From Streptomyces sp. NBC_01244 (lineage in GTDB: Bacteria; Actinomycetota; Actinomycetes; Streptomycetales; Streptomycetaceae): DNA of 64,000 nt. The notes beneath the pieces were generated by a model that made no database searches, was not told the DNA's origin, and worked only from the letters and a program-made list of their open reading frames with translations. Shown piece after piece: positions 7,665-16,169 of this stretch; positions within the stretch are counted from its first letter, which is position 1, and the number at the start of each line of letters is the position of its first letter. Location of the stretch: assembly GCF_035987325.1 (NCBI RefSeq), contig NZ_CP108488.1:868001-932000 (forward strand), in the 5' to 3' direction. The position numbers and the translations under genes were made by a program.

Positions 7665-8072
7665 TCACCGGCGGCGGGGCGTACCCGGGTCCTTCGCTTC
7701 GGCGGCGGCCCGGTCGACGCGTTCCGGGTCGCACGGCGGCGAGCCGGAGCCGGTACCCGTCCGCGACGGAGCGCCGGGCGGGCGCCCGTGCTCGTCGACC
7801 ATGGCGCCCTCGTCGGGCAGCAGTCCGGGGCGGGGGTCGCCCTCGGGCCGGTCGCCCTGAGCGCGATGAGGGCGTACCTGCTCCTCGCGTCCTACACCCG
7901 GCCGCTGGCGCTTGGCGGCGTGCCCGCCGGAGTCACGTCCGGCGGGGTCGCTCCCCGCGCGGTCACTCCCTGCGGGGCCGATCCTCGCGGATTCGCTCCG
8001 CCCGGCTTCGCTCCGCGCGGGTTCGCTCTGCCCGGACGCGCTCCCTGCCGCGTCCCGTCCGTGCCCGCTCAT
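7665..8072 (-). CDS. hypothetical hydrophilic protein
   Basis: ATG 8072, preceded by GGAGGAGGCAG, opens a 135-residue protein. Its first third is a degenerate SER/ARG/GLY/ASP repeat (SEPARSEAGRSESARIG, then AGSDRAGSD) and its remainder is polar and proline-rich. There are no hydrophobic segments. It may be a disordered protein or, since the opposite strand is also open, a spurious frame; the ribosome site is the main support. Confidence 0.4.
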   Translation of the reverse strand: MSGHGRDAAGSASGQSEPARSEAGRSESARIGPAGSDRAGSDPAGRDSGGHAAKRQRPGVGREEQVRPHRAQGDRPEGDPRPGLLPDEGAMVDEHGRPPGAPSRTGTGSGSPPCDPERVDRAAAEAKDPGTPRRR

Positions 8073-8117
8073 GGCTGCCTCCTCCATCGCGTCCGCCCCT
8101 CCTGGTCCCTGGTTCGC

Positions 8118-9146
8118 CTACCCCGCCCGACCGCGACCAGACAGGGCGACCGCCCCGCCCGGCCCGACGCCGCGCCCCGCGCCGGGGTTCGGCCGCGTCG
8201 GGGACGGGGGCGCCGCCTGCGCAGAGGGCCCGAGCGCCGCGAGTTCGTCGAGCGGTGCGCGCTGGACGGCTTCGACCAGGCGGCGGCTGTGGGCCCAGAC
8301 GGCGGCCCGGGCGCGCACCGGGGAGCAGCCGCTGCGCTGCGCGAGCACGGCGCCGAGGACCAGTCTGCGGCTGCCGTCGACCTCCTTGTACGCGGCCCAC
8401 AGGACGTTGCCCCCGGCCGGGGTGCTGGTGCCCGTCTTCAGCCCGGCGACACCGTGCCGGCCGAGCAGCCGGTTGGTGGTGCGCGCCTCGCCCCGGTTTC
8501 CCGGGAGCCGGACCGAGGGGGTGGCGACGATGGTCCGGAACGCCTCGTCCCGCATGACCGTGCGGGCCAGGACCAGCAGGTCGCCGGCCGTGCTGGTGTT
8601 CCCGATGTCCATGCCGCACGAGCCGGTGAACCGGGTACGGGTCATGCCGAGTTCCGCGGCCGACTCGTTCATCCGGCGCACGAAGGCCGCTTCGCAGCCG
8701 GCGGTCCAGCGGGCGAGGAGCCTGGCGATGTTGTTGCCCGAGGGAATCAGCATGTACGCGAGCAGTTGCCGCAGGGAGAACTCCTGCCCTTCCTCGACGG
8801 GCACCACCGATTCGATCGTGGAACCGGACTCGCGGGCGGCCGCCCCGTCGACGCGGATCGTGGGACCGGAGTCCCGCGGGCCCAGGGGATGCTCCCGCAG
8901 GACCACGTAGCCGGTCATCACCTTGGTGATGCTCGCGATGGGCACCGGGCGCTGTTCGCCGACCGTCCCGAGGCAGCCGACCCCCTCCACCTCCACGCTC
9001 GCCTGGCCCTCGTGGGGCCAGGGCAGCGGCGCCGCCGACACCGCGCGGCGGGCGGCGGCGACGGCCGCGTCACCGGCGCGGCAGGCAGCGAGCCGGCCCC
9101 GTCCGGGCAGTTCGGCGGATCGGCTGAGGAAGGCGTGGGCGGACAT
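8118..9146 (-). CDS. D-alanyl-D-alanine carboxypeptidase (penicillin-binding protein 5/6-type)
   Basis: This 342-residue S11-family serine peptidase would trim the terminal D-Ala of peptidoglycan stem peptides. All three active-site motifs are visible: S72-I-T-K75, S136-G-N138 and K237-T-G. ATG 9146 is preceded by GGGAG. Unusually there is no clear signal peptide or membrane anchor: the N-terminus is Arg/Ala-rich without a long hydrophobic run, and extending upstream in frame does not supply one. Export route is therefore unclear. It stands alone, transcribed leftward, with the CsbD terminator upstream. Confidence 0.85.
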   Translation of the reverse strand: MSAHAFLSRSAELPGRGRLAACRAGDAAVAAARRAVSAAPLPWPHEGQASVEVEGVGCLGTVGEQRPVPIASITKVMTGYVVLREHPLGPRDSGPTIRVDGAAARESGSTIESVVPVEEGQEFSLRQLLAYMLIPSGNNIARLLARWTAGCEAAFVRRMNESAAELGMTRTRFTGSCGMDIGNTSTAGDLLVLARTVMRDEAFRTIVATPSVRLPGNRGEARTTNRLLGRHGVAGLKTGTSTPAGGNVLWAAYKEVDGSRRLVLGAVLAQRSGCSPVRARAAVWAHSRRLVEAVQRAPLDELAALGPSAQAAPPSPTRPNPGAGRGVGPGGAVALSGRGRAG

Positions 9147-9379
9147 GACACTCCCGGGATCGGGTTCGCGGTGGGGGTAGGTGCCCCGCCGCGCCCGGAA
9201 GGGTCCGGGCCCCGGCCGTCCGGCAGCGGAGGGCACACACCGCAGCATGGCCGCCCCGCGCATCGGAACCCCGACCGCCGTCCATCGGCGGGCGCTCACC
9301 CGTGTATCGGTTCCGCAGCGGGCGACCGCCCGGGCGGCGCACCGCACCGCCGCATGGCCCGGCCGCGGCCCACGCGTAC

Positions 9380-9424
9380 GGCCACGGCCTCCGTCCCCCG
9401 TGCCCGGGGAAGGAGGCCGTGGCC
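9380..9424 (-). terminator. 13-bp perfect hairpin downstream of csbD-like gene
   Basis: GGCCACGGCCTCC at 9380-9392 pairs perfectly with 9412-9424 around a 19-base loop. It lies 50-90 bp behind the CsbD stop codon and upstream of the carboxypeptidase start, so it most likely terminates the CsbD transcript. There is no U-run, as is normal in Streptomyces. The rest of 9147-9470 holds nothing else I recognise. Confidence 0.65.
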
Positions 9425-9470
9425 GCCGGTGCTCCGGCTGTTGGGGACTCGGCCAAGTCGCCCTGCCGTG

Positions 9471-9644
9471 CTAGTCCTTGAGGGCGTCCTTGGCCTTCTC
9501 CTTGGCCTGGCGCGCATCACCCTTCATCTGCTCCGCGCGCCCCTCGGCGGTCAGGCTCTCGTTCCCGACCGTGCGGCCCATCGCTTCCTTGGCCTTGCCC
9601 TTGGCCTGTTCCTTCTTGGCCTTCATCTTCTGCTCACCCGACAC
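9471..9644 (-). CDS. CsbD family stress protein
   Basis: This 57-residue Lys/Ala/Glu-rich protein contains the CsbD repeat pattern KAKKEQAKGKAKEAMGR and GDARQAKEKAKDALKD. CsbD-like proteins are induced by general stress, often under sigma-B-type control; their biochemical role is unknown. GTG 9644 is preferred over the GTG nine bases upstream because the CGGAG ribosome site is about eight bases from it. Confidence 0.85.
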   Translation of the reverse strand: MSGEQKMKAKKEQAKGKAKEAMGRTVGNESLTAEGRAEQMKGDARQAKEKAKDALKD

Positions 9645-9788
9645 GGCTCTCACTCCGATCGTTGGCGATCATCTGACGTGGCGCGTCTGTCCTGATAGCC
9701 GTCCGGTAAACCTGCCCGCTCGGCTCCGCGCGTTAGCCGCGAGCGGCTCGGGGCAGGCGCCGGGGGGAACGGCAATGGAGCGGAGGCA

Positions 9789-10058
9789 GTGGTGGAGACC
9801 TCGAAGATCGCCTACAAACCCGTGGGGCTGGCGCTCGGCGCCACAGGGGGTCTGCTGGCCGGTCTGGCCTTCAAGCAGATCTGGAAACGGCTCGGCCACG
9901 AGGACGATGCGCCGAGCGCCACGGACGAGGACCGTACGTGGCGGGAGATCCTCATCGCCGCGGCCCTCCAAGGCGCCGTGTTCGCCGCGGTCAAGGCCGC
10001 GATCGACCGTGGCGGCGCGGTGGCGGCCAAACGCCTGACCGGCACCTGGCCCGCCTGA
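9789..10058 (+). CDS. DUF4235 membrane protein
   Basis: This 89-residue protein has two hydrophobic segments (around residues 10-28, LALGATGGLLAGLAF, and 55-72, ILIAAALQGAVFAAV) and ends AAKRLTGTWP, the pattern of the actinobacterial DUF4235 family. A GGAGG lies just upstream of the GTG start. Function unknown; it sits among small stress-type genes. Confidence 0.8.
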   Translation: MVETSKIAYKPVGLALGATGGLLAGLAFKQIWKRLGHEDDAPSATDEDRTWREILIAAALQGAVFAAVKAAIDRGGAVAAKRLTGTWPA

Positions 10059-10177
10059 GGCGGCTCCGGACGGGTGACGCGGGTGCGCGTACGGCGGGTC
10101 GCGGGCCGGGACGGGCGGGGGACGTCAGGCTGACCCCGGTCGGCGGGTAGCGCCCGCCCTACGAGAAGGAGCAGCCC

Positions 10178-10453
10178 GTGCTGGAGCGCAAGCGCCGGAA
10201 ACAGACGACCGACGTCACCTTCGTACTTCCCGGTGACCTCCCGCCCGGGCCGGTGAGCGTCGTGGGAACGTTCAACGACTGGCATCCCGGCGCGCACGTC
10301 CTCGCACCCCGGACCGACGGGACGCGCGCCGTGACCGTCGCCCTCCCCGCCAAGGCCACCCACAGTTTCCGCTACCTCGCGGCAGGCGACTACTGGTTCG
10401 ACGAGCCGGCCGCCGACGGGCACGAGGAGGGCAACAGCCGCCTGAACACGTAA
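10178..10453 (+). CDS. glycogen-binding (CBM48/AMPK-beta-like) domain protein
   Basis: This 91-residue single-domain protein has the early-set/CBM48 signature: a basic start, VTFVLPGDLPPGPVSVVGTFNDWHPGAHVL, then AVTVALPAKATHSFRYLA and YWFDEPAADGHEEGNS. Trp in FNDWHPG and Trp in DYWFD are the usual carbohydrate-contacting positions. The GTG start follows GAGAAGGAG. Stand-alone CBM48 proteins of this size are common in Streptomyces; whether it binds glycogen is inference. Confidence 0.8.
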   Translation: MLERKRRKQTTDVTFVLPGDLPPGPVSVVGTFNDWHPGAHVLAPRTDGTRAVTVALPAKATHSFRYLAAGDYWFDEPAADGHEEGNSRLNT

Positions 10454-10641
10454 CACCGGGTGGCGGGGGGGCTGATCACCCGCGCCGCGCCGGCATCCCC
10501 GGCTTCAGCCGGTTGACGGCGATCAGCTCCTCGGCGGCGAGCAGCGCGCCGTAGGGCTGCGCGGGCCCATCGCGTCCTCGACGGCGGGTGCGCCTGAGCT
10601 GCTGTGCCGGGGTGGCGGCGGGCACGGCCCGGGGCTGCTGA

Positions 10642-11982
10642 TCAGGGGTCCGGGCCGTCCTCCGCCTCTGCCTCTGCCCGCGGATCCGCCTTCGGATCCT
10701 CCGGCGGGGCGCCGGACGGGGGTGACGGGGGTGACGGGGGCTCCGCTCCCGTGACGGCGCGGGCGGGGTGGGCCCGTAGGTGGGTGATCACCGTATTGGC
10801 CACGGCGACGAGCGGGACCGCCACGACGGCCCCGCCGATCCCCGCGATGGTGCCGCCCGTGGCGACGGCCAGGACGACGGCGAGCGGGTGGACCCGCACG
10901 GCCCGGCCCAGGATGAACGGCTGGAGCACGTGTCCTTCGATCTGCTGCACCACGAGGACGACCATCAGCGCCATCAGGGCGGTGAAGACCCCGTCGGTGA
11001 CGAGGGCGACCACGACCGCCAGTGCGCCGGAGACGACGGCGCCCACGAGCGGCACGAAGGAGGACAGGAAGATCACCACGCCGATCGGAACGGCCAGCGG
11101 GACGCCCAGGAAGTAGATGCCCACGCCGATGAAGACCGCGTCGATCATCGCGACGATCATGGTGCCGCGCACGTAGGCGGTGAGGGTCCGCCAGGCGGGC
11201 GGGCCGGCGCCGGCGACCCCCGGACGGGCCGCCGCGGGGACGAGCCTCAGGGTCCACTGCCAGATGCGCCTGCCGTCGTACAGCAGGAAGAGGGTGGCGA
11301 ACATGGCCAGCAGCAGTCCGGTGATCACCTCCACCAGGACGGTGACGCCCTGGAGGCCGGTGGAGGTGATCTCGCTCGTACTGGTGCCGATGGTGTCGCT
11401 CAGACTGTCGGCGATGTCGTTGATCTGTTGTTCCGTGACGTGCAGCGGACTGTCGATCAGCCATTGTTTGAGCTCGCCGATGCCCTCCTGAACCCGGTCC
11501 GAGAGGTTGTCCAGATTGTCGAGCACCTGCCAGACGACGAACCAGCCGACCAGTCCGAGCATCACGAATCCGCAGGTCGCGGTCAGGGCCGTCGCCGCGC
11601 CCCGCGACAGCCCGCTCCGGTGCAGCCGGGCGACGGTCGGCTGGAGCAGCGCGGTGACCAGGAGCGCGACCACCAAGGCGAGGGCGACCAGCCGTACCGC
11701 CCCGATGACCCGCATCAGCACCCAGACGGTGGCGGCGAGCACCAGGAACCGCCAGCCGGCCTCCGCCGCCACCCGTACCCCCCAGGGCACCGCGGCCGCG
11801 GGATCCCGTGCTCCGGCGCCGGGCGGCCCCTGCGACGCCCGGGGCGGAACCGGTTCCTCCCATGCCGCGGCGGCGTCCGCCTCACGTTGGGCATGGAGCC
11901 GGGCCCGGCGCTCGCCGAGCCCCGCGGCGCCCTGCTTCACGCGCCCGAACCATCCGCGCACTCCGGGCAGAGGTCGCTCCAC
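10642..11982 (-). CDS. AI-2E family transporter
   Basis: This 446-residue polytopic protein is of the AI-2E/PerM (TqsA-like) permease family. A charged, Pro-rich N-terminus of about 75 residues precedes two close hydrophobic helices, then a hydrophilic region (QQINDIADSLSD), and from about residue 205 five or more helices including FVPLVGAVVSGALAVVVALV and the family-typical QQIEGHVLQPFILGR. The tail is acidic and Pro-rich. Characterised relatives include sodium/proton antiporters and a proposed AI-2 exporter, so the substrate should not be inferred. The start is GTG 11982. Confidence 0.85.
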   Translation of the reverse strand: MERPLPGVRGWFGRVKQGAAGLGERRARLHAQREADAAAAWEEPVPPRASQGPPGAGARDPAAAVPWGVRVAAEAGWRFLVLAATVWVLMRVIGAVRLVALALVVALLVTALLQPTVARLHRSGLSRGAATALTATCGFVMLGLVGWFVVWQVLDNLDNLSDRVQEGIGELKQWLIDSPLHVTEQQINDIADSLSDTIGTSTSEITSTGLQGVTVLVEVITGLLLAMFATLFLLYDGRRIWQWTLRLVPAAARPGVAGAGPPAWRTLTAYVRGTMIVAMIDAVFIGVGIYFLGVPLAVPIGVVIFLSSFVPLVGAVVSGALAVVVALVTDGVFTALMALMVVLVVQQIEGHVLQPFILGRAVRVHPLAVVLAVATGGTIAGIGGAVVAVPLVAVANTVITHLRAHPARAVTGAEPPSPPSPPSGAPPEDPKADPRAEAEAEDGPDP

Positions 11983-12075
11983 CGTGGGGTTCCTCCTCGT
12001 CGTCGCGTAGGAGACCTTCCTCCAGGCTGGACCGTGCGGGGCCTCCCGGCACCCCGGTACCCAGCCCGCCGGGGG

Positions 12076-12594
12076 TCAGGCCGGGTGTCCGGGGGCGATC
12101 GCCCTGACGTCGCCGTACCGCATCAGCTCGGGTACGTCCCGCAGCGCCGGGGAGACCTCGGTGGGCGCCAGGAGGAAGCCCATGTGGTCGCCCCCGTCGA
12201 TCCGTGTCTCGATCCGGCCGACGAACCATGCGGGTGCGCCGGTCAGCAGCGGACTGCCGTCCGTGCTGGGCACCCACTCGGCGCGGGCGAACTTGTCCGT
12301 CCGGTCGCCCGTCTCACCGCCGAACAACTCCGCCAGCTCCCGCTGGTCGCGGCCGAGCACGTGCACCGCGAGGTGCGAGGCCCTGCACGCGACGCGGAAC
12401 GTGTGGTTGAGCGTGGACAGCCACACCATGAAGCGCGGCGGCCTGATCGAGCACTGCGAGGCGAAGCCGACGAGACAGCCCGCCCGCTCGTCCGGCGCCC
12501 CGGCTCCGCGTCCGGCACCGGCCGTGGCGGCCGTGACGACGTACACGGGGCCGTCCAGGACGTCGGCGAAGGCGTCCAGTTCCGTTTCCGTCAC
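12076..12594 (-). CDS. flavin reductase-like domain protein
   Basis: This 172-residue protein has a flavin reductase-like (FMN-binding split barrel) fold: GPVYVVTAATA, CLVGFASQCSIRPPRFMVWLS, HLAVHVLGRDQRELAELFGG and DKFARAEWVPSTDGSPLLTG are all family-typical blocks. GTG 12594 is used because AAGGAGATGTC is directly upstream; a longer frame to 12831 runs through the divergent gene. It would use FMN or FAD. No partner monooxygenase is adjacent. Confidence 0.8.
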   Translation of the reverse strand: MTETELDAFADVLDGPVYVVTAATAGAGRGAGAPDERAGCLVGFASQCSIRPPRFMVWLSTLNHTFRVACRASHLAVHVLGRDQRELAELFGGETGDRTDKFARAEWVPSTDGSPLLTGAPAWFVGRIETRIDGGDHMGFLLAPTEVSPALRDVPELMRYGDVRAIAPGHPA

Positions 12595-12677
12595 GACATC
12601 TCCTTCCGGGCCATGCGGCCACCCGTCCCGAGTGGAAGGGTGGGAAGCGGGTACCCGCTTCAAGAGGAGGCCCCACC

Positions 12678-14297
12678 ATGCCCGCCTCGGACTGGCTCCT
12701 GGCACCTGGAGAGCGCGGCAATACGGCCACCCGGCTGGAGCATCGCCGGGCGGACGGGGCGGCGTGGTCCGAGGGCAACGAGGCCCGTCCGCTCGTCCAC
12801 GGCGCCACGTACTTCGCCGAGCTCCTCGCACGGGTCCGGGCGATGTGCGCCGGCGACCTGCTCCTGTTCACCGACTGGCGCGGCGATCCCGACGAGCGGC
12901 TCCGCGGACCCGGTACGGAGATCGCGGCCGTGCTGGGCGCGGCGGCCGGGCGCGGTGTCATCGTCAAAGGCCTGCTGTGGCGCTCCCATCTGGACGGCTT
13001 CCGGTTCAGCGAGGAGGAGAACCGGTCCCTCAGCCAGGACGTGGAGGCGGCGGGCGGTGAGTGCCTGCTCGACCTGCGCGTGCGGCCCGGCGGATCGCAC
13101 CACCAGAAGATGGTGGTGCTGCGGCACCCCGGCAGCCCGGAGCGCGATGTCGCGTACGTCGGCGGGATCGATCTCTGCCACAACCGCAACGACGACGCCG
13201 ACCACCGCGGCGACCGCCAGTCGCTGCCCCTGGCACCCCGGTACGGTCCGCACCCCCCGTGGCACGACGTCCAGCTCGCCCTGAGCGGGCCGGTCGTCGG
13301 CGACGTCGAAGCCGTCTTCCGCGAGCGCTGGGAGGATCCCGCGCCGCTCAGCCGCAGTCCGCTGATGCGCCTGCGCGAACTGCTGGACCGGGAGGACACG
13401 CATGCGGACGCGCTGCCGCCGCAGGAACCCGACCCCCCGCCGTGCGGCACGCACGCCGTCCAGGTGCTGCGCACCTATCCGAACCGTCTGCTGCGCGGCT
13501 ATCCCTTCGCCCCCGACGGCGAGCGCAGCATCGCCCGGGCCTACCTCAAGGCGCTGAAGCGGGCCCGGACGCTGATCTACGTGGAGGACCAGTACCTGTG
13601 GTCCCCGCGCGTCGTGGACTGCTTCGCCCAGGCCCTGCGCACGTGTCCCCGACTGCGGCTGGCCGCCGTCATCCCCTCCGTTCCGGAGCAGGACGGCCTG
13701 CTCAGCGGGCCCATGAACCTGATCGGACGGATCACCGCCCTGGAGGAACTGCGCCGCGCCGGAGGTGACCGGGTCGCGGTCTACGGCCTGGAGAACCGTG
13801 CCGGGACCCCTGTCTACGTGCATGCCAAGGTGTGCGTGATCGACGACGTCTGGGCCGCCGTCGGGTCCGACAACGTCAACCTGCGGTCGTGGACGCACGA
13901 CTCCGAGCTGAGCTGCGCCGTCCTCGACCGGGCCGCCGATCCGAGGCCGCCGAGCGACCCCGGCGGACTCGGGGACGGGGCCCGTCCGTTCGCGCGGGAG
14001 TTGCGCCTGGAGCTGATGCGCGAGCACCTCGACGCGGGTGACGGGGAGGAAGCGACGCCGTCGGCGGACGTGCTGTGCGATCCGTCGGCCGCGTTCGACC
14101 GATTGGGCGAAGCCGCCGCGGCGCTGGACGCCTGGCACGCGGCCGGGTGCCGTGGCCCGCGTCCTGCGGGGCGCCTGCGCCGCTACGCCGCTCCGCGGCT
14201 GCCGACCGTCCGGCGCCTGCTCGCGACCCCGCTGCACCACGCCCTGGTGGACCCCGACGGCCGCCCCGTCAGGATGCGGCTCCGCGGCGGTTTCTGA
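12678..14297 (+). CDS. phospholipase D-like protein
   Basis: This 539-residue protein has two PLDc motifs. Motif 1 is HHQKMVVL near residue 150, with GGIDLCHNRND after it; the Asp of HxKxxxxD is not at the canonical spacing. Motif 2 (HAKVCVIDD near residue 382, followed by GSDNVNLRSW) is canonical. VEDQYLW precedes motif 2, as in phospholipase D enzymes. No signal peptide was seen, so it is probably cytoplasmic or membrane-associated. AAGAGGAGG precedes the ATG. It is divergent from the flavin reductase gene and overlaps nothing. Confidence 0.85.
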   Translation: MPASDWLLAPGERGNTATRLEHRRADGAAWSEGNEARPLVHGATYFAELLARVRAMCAGDLLLFTDWRGDPDERLRGPGTEIAAVLGAAAGRGVIVKGLLWRSHLDGFRFSEEENRSLSQDVEAAGGECLLDLRVRPGGSHHQKMVVLRHPGSPERDVAYVGGIDLCHNRNDDADHRGDRQSLPLAPRYGPHPPWHDVQLALSGPVVGDVEAVFRERWEDPAPLSRSPLMRLRELLDREDTHADALPPQEPDPPPCGTHAVQVLRTYPNRLLRGYPFAPDGERSIARAYLKALKRARTLIYVEDQYLWSPRVVDCFAQALRTCPRLRLAAVIPSVPEQDGLLSGPMNLIGRITALEELRRAGGDRVAVYGLENRAGTPVYVHAKVCVIDDVWAAVGSDNVNLRSWTHDSELSCAVLDRAADPRPPSDPGGLGDGARPFARELRLELMREHLDAGDGEEATPSADVLCDPSAAFDRLGEAAAALDAWHAAGCRGPRPAGRLRRYAAPRLPTVRRLLATPLHHALVDPDGRPVRMRLRGGF

Positions 14298-14316
14298 CAT
14301 TGCGGGTCCACCGTGC

Positions 14317-14892
14317 TCAGGTCTTGAGCAGGCGGTTGAAGAAGGAGCGGTAGTGCTGCAACGCCTGCCGCAGGTCCTCCGTCTCCACTTCCTCGCCCCG
14401 GCCCCACTGGGCCTCCAGCTCCTGCTTGTGCGCGGCGAAGGTGCCGGCCAGGGTCTGCATGACTTCGGCCACCAGGGTGTCCGCGGACCTGACCGCGTCC
14501 TGGGGATCGTCGACGAAGCGGCCCTGGATGTCGGTCCACGACTGCCGGAACTCCTGCGTGTCGGAGGCGCCGAGGAGCGGCTCGGAGTCACCCTCGGGAG
14601 CTCCGTCGGGCGACGCGTCCGCTCCGGCGGGGGCGACCGTACGGTCCTCCTCCGGGGGCGGGGTGAACTCATCGCGCATCTCGCGGTTGCCGTAGCCCTC
14701 GCGGTCCTGGCGGACTTGCGGGTCCTCGCGGGACTCGGCGGTCTCGGGGGGCTCGCGGACCGCTCGGTCCTGGGTGGCCTCTCCCGGGTACACCGGGGCC
14801 GGTGCTTCGTCATCCGTGACGGGGTGTGCCAGGTCTTCCGTGGTCAGGCCGGCTTCGGTGGTCCGGCCCTCGGTGTCCGCACGGTTGTCCAT
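14317..14892 (-). CDS. hypothetical acidic protein, paralogue of the next gene
   Basis: This 191-residue protein is acidic and disordered-looking up to about residue 110, rich in Glu, Pro and Asp. It then has a helical C-terminal domain: QSWTDIQGRFVDDPQDAVR, TLVAEVMQTLAG and EDLRQALQHYRSFFNRLL. The C-terminal domain aligns by eye with that of the gene at 14894-15436 (WTTVQEHFVDRPDGSV, then ELRGAMVHYRALFTELL). The start codon is one base from the upstream stop, so the two are translationally linked. Function unknown. Confidence 0.7.
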   Translation of the reverse strand: MDNRADTEGRTTEAGLTTEDLAHPVTDDEAPAPVYPGEATQDRAVREPPETAESREDPQVRQDREGYGNREMRDEFTPPPEEDRTVAPAGADASPDGAPEGDSEPLLGASDTQEFRQSWTDIQGRFVDDPQDAVRSADTLVAEVMQTLAGTFAAHKQELEAQWGRGEEVETEDLRQALQHYRSFFNRLLKT

Positions 14893-14893
14893 G

Positions 14894-15436
14894 TCACCGG
14901 TTCCTTTCGTCCGTGAGCAGCTCCGTGAAGAGGGCGCGGTAGTGCACCATCGCTCCCCGGAGTTCCTCGGTGGTCGCCCGCCCGTCGGCGCTCCGTACCT
15001 TGACGTCGTGGGCGGAGCGGTAGTGGTCCAGCGTGCCCGCGTGTTCGACGGACAGGTGGCTCAGTTGCCGGCCGTAACCATCGGTCGGGTATCCGCGCTC
15101 GCTCATCAAGCGGGACACCAGCTCGTCGGCCTCGGCCACGGAGCCGTCCGGCCGGTCCACGAAGTGTTCCTGGACGGTGGTCCACTCGTCCGCGTACTGG
15201 CGGCGCCGTTCGGCGGGGAGCTCCTTGATGTCCAGCCGGTCGTGCCGCTGCTCGCGGGCGCGCAGTTCGCGCTCCGCGGCCAGCGCGCCGCCCTTCTCCT
15301 CGACGGTCCGCTCGTACTCCGGCCCGAAGCGGTCGCGCAGGTGGCGTCGGCGGGCCAGCATGGTGAAGGTCAAGGTCAGCGCCACGACCACGACAACGGC
15401 CGCAACGATGATCGCTATGAGTGTGTCGGTAGACAT
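14894..15436 (-). CDS. membrane-anchored hypothetical protein
   Basis: This 180-residue protein begins with one hydrophobic helix (residues 5-27, IAIIVAAVVVVVALTLTF), then RRR and a long charged helical region, ending in the same domain as its downstream partner (WTTVQEHFVD and MVHYRALFTELLTDE). Probably a membrane anchor plus a cytoplasmic helical domain. It is the first gene of a two-gene operon with 14317-14892. I know this type only as conserved Streptomyces proteins without assigned function. Confidence 0.75.
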   Translation of the reverse strand: MSTDTLIAIIVAAVVVVVALTLTFTMLARRRHLRDRFGPEYERTVEEKGGALAAERELRAREQRHDRLDIKELPAERRRQYADEWTTVQEHFVDRPDGSVAEADELVSRLMSERGYPTDGYGRQLSHLSVEHAGTLDHYRSAHDVKVRSADGRATTEELRGAMVHYRALFTELLTDERNR

Positions 15437-15620
15437 GTGCCGCCTCCATCGAGGGGTCCACAGGGTCGTCGCCCCCTTCGGCTACCCGCTGGGGGAAGGC
15501 GAAACCTGCACCCGTCGCATATGCCCTGCCCGGCGACGCCGCCGGGCGGCCGTTCGCTCGCCGGGCAGACGGTGGGGTGGTTGGACGGTTCGGCCGACCA
15601 TCTCCGGGCAGACGCCGGGC

Positions 15621-15992
15621 ATGACCTTGGAGCATCCGGCTGAAAAGGGTGGACCGGGGCGGCTCGGTCGCTTCGAGAAACTGGCGGAACTCGCCTCCAA
15701 TTTCACGAGTTCGGCACTCTTCTCCTTCCTCTGCGTCCTCCTGGTGGCGGCCTTCGTCACGGTTCACCTCTTCCACCTGCCGATCGAATGGCAACACCTC
15801 GCCGGTGACGCCATGGGCGCGGTGTCCCTGCTGCTGCTCGCCCTGCTCAAGAACTCCGAACGCCGCGCCGAGCACGCGATCCAGCGCAAGCTGGACGCCA
15901 TTGCCAACGCCCTGCTGGAACAGCAGGAGGGCTCACGGCCCAAGGCTCACCGGGACCTGGAGGAGGCCGTCGGGATCGAGGAGCAGGAGTAG
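15621..15992 (+). CDS. low-affinity iron permease-like small membrane protein
   Basis: This 123-residue protein has two hydrophobic segments (residues ~32-52 and ~62-80) flanked by family-typical sequence: LAELASNFTSSALFSF, AGDAMGAVSLLLLALLKN and RAEHAIQRKLDAIANALLE. This matches the small bacterial proteins annotated in the FET4-like low-affinity iron permease family. Iron transport is not demonstrated for such short members. The ATG at 15621 is inside a longer open frame and was chosen by homology of the N-terminus. Confidence 0.75.
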   Translation: MTLEHPAEKGGPGRLGRFEKLAELASNFTSSALFSFLCVLLVAAFVTVHLFHLPIEWQHLAGDAMGAVSLLLLALLKNSERRAEHAIQRKLDAIANALLEQQEGSRPKAHRDLEEAVGIEEQE

Positions 15993-16009
15993 CCCGGATC
16001 CGCCCGTGG

Positions 16010-16130
16010 CCCACCGGCCACCCCGGGCCGAGGCTCTTCGCCTACCGGGAGCACGGCGCCTGGCACGAGGTCCATGCCGAGGACCTCACCGCGGAACGCG
16101 CCGTCCCGGACCTCCTGCGAGCCGGTCACG
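16010..16130 (+). pseudogene. possible fragment of a DNA topoisomerase IB gene
   Basis: One frame here reads RLFAYREHGAWHEVHAEDL, which resembles the stretch of bacterial topoisomerase IB preceding the catalytic domain (LLAYRE, then W-V-D-V, then DDINEYLK). The match is only about 35 residues and is not preceded by a start codon. Could be a deletion remnant or chance; low confidence. Confidence 0.25.
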
Positions 16131-16169
16131 GGCGACCCGGCCCCGCAGTGCGACCGGGTCCGCTCGCGG

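Noticed and set aside
10476..10575. Leftward fragment reading PYGALLAAEELIAVNRLKPG
   Set aside because: Looks like the end of a real protein, but no start codon or family could be found in about 33 residues.
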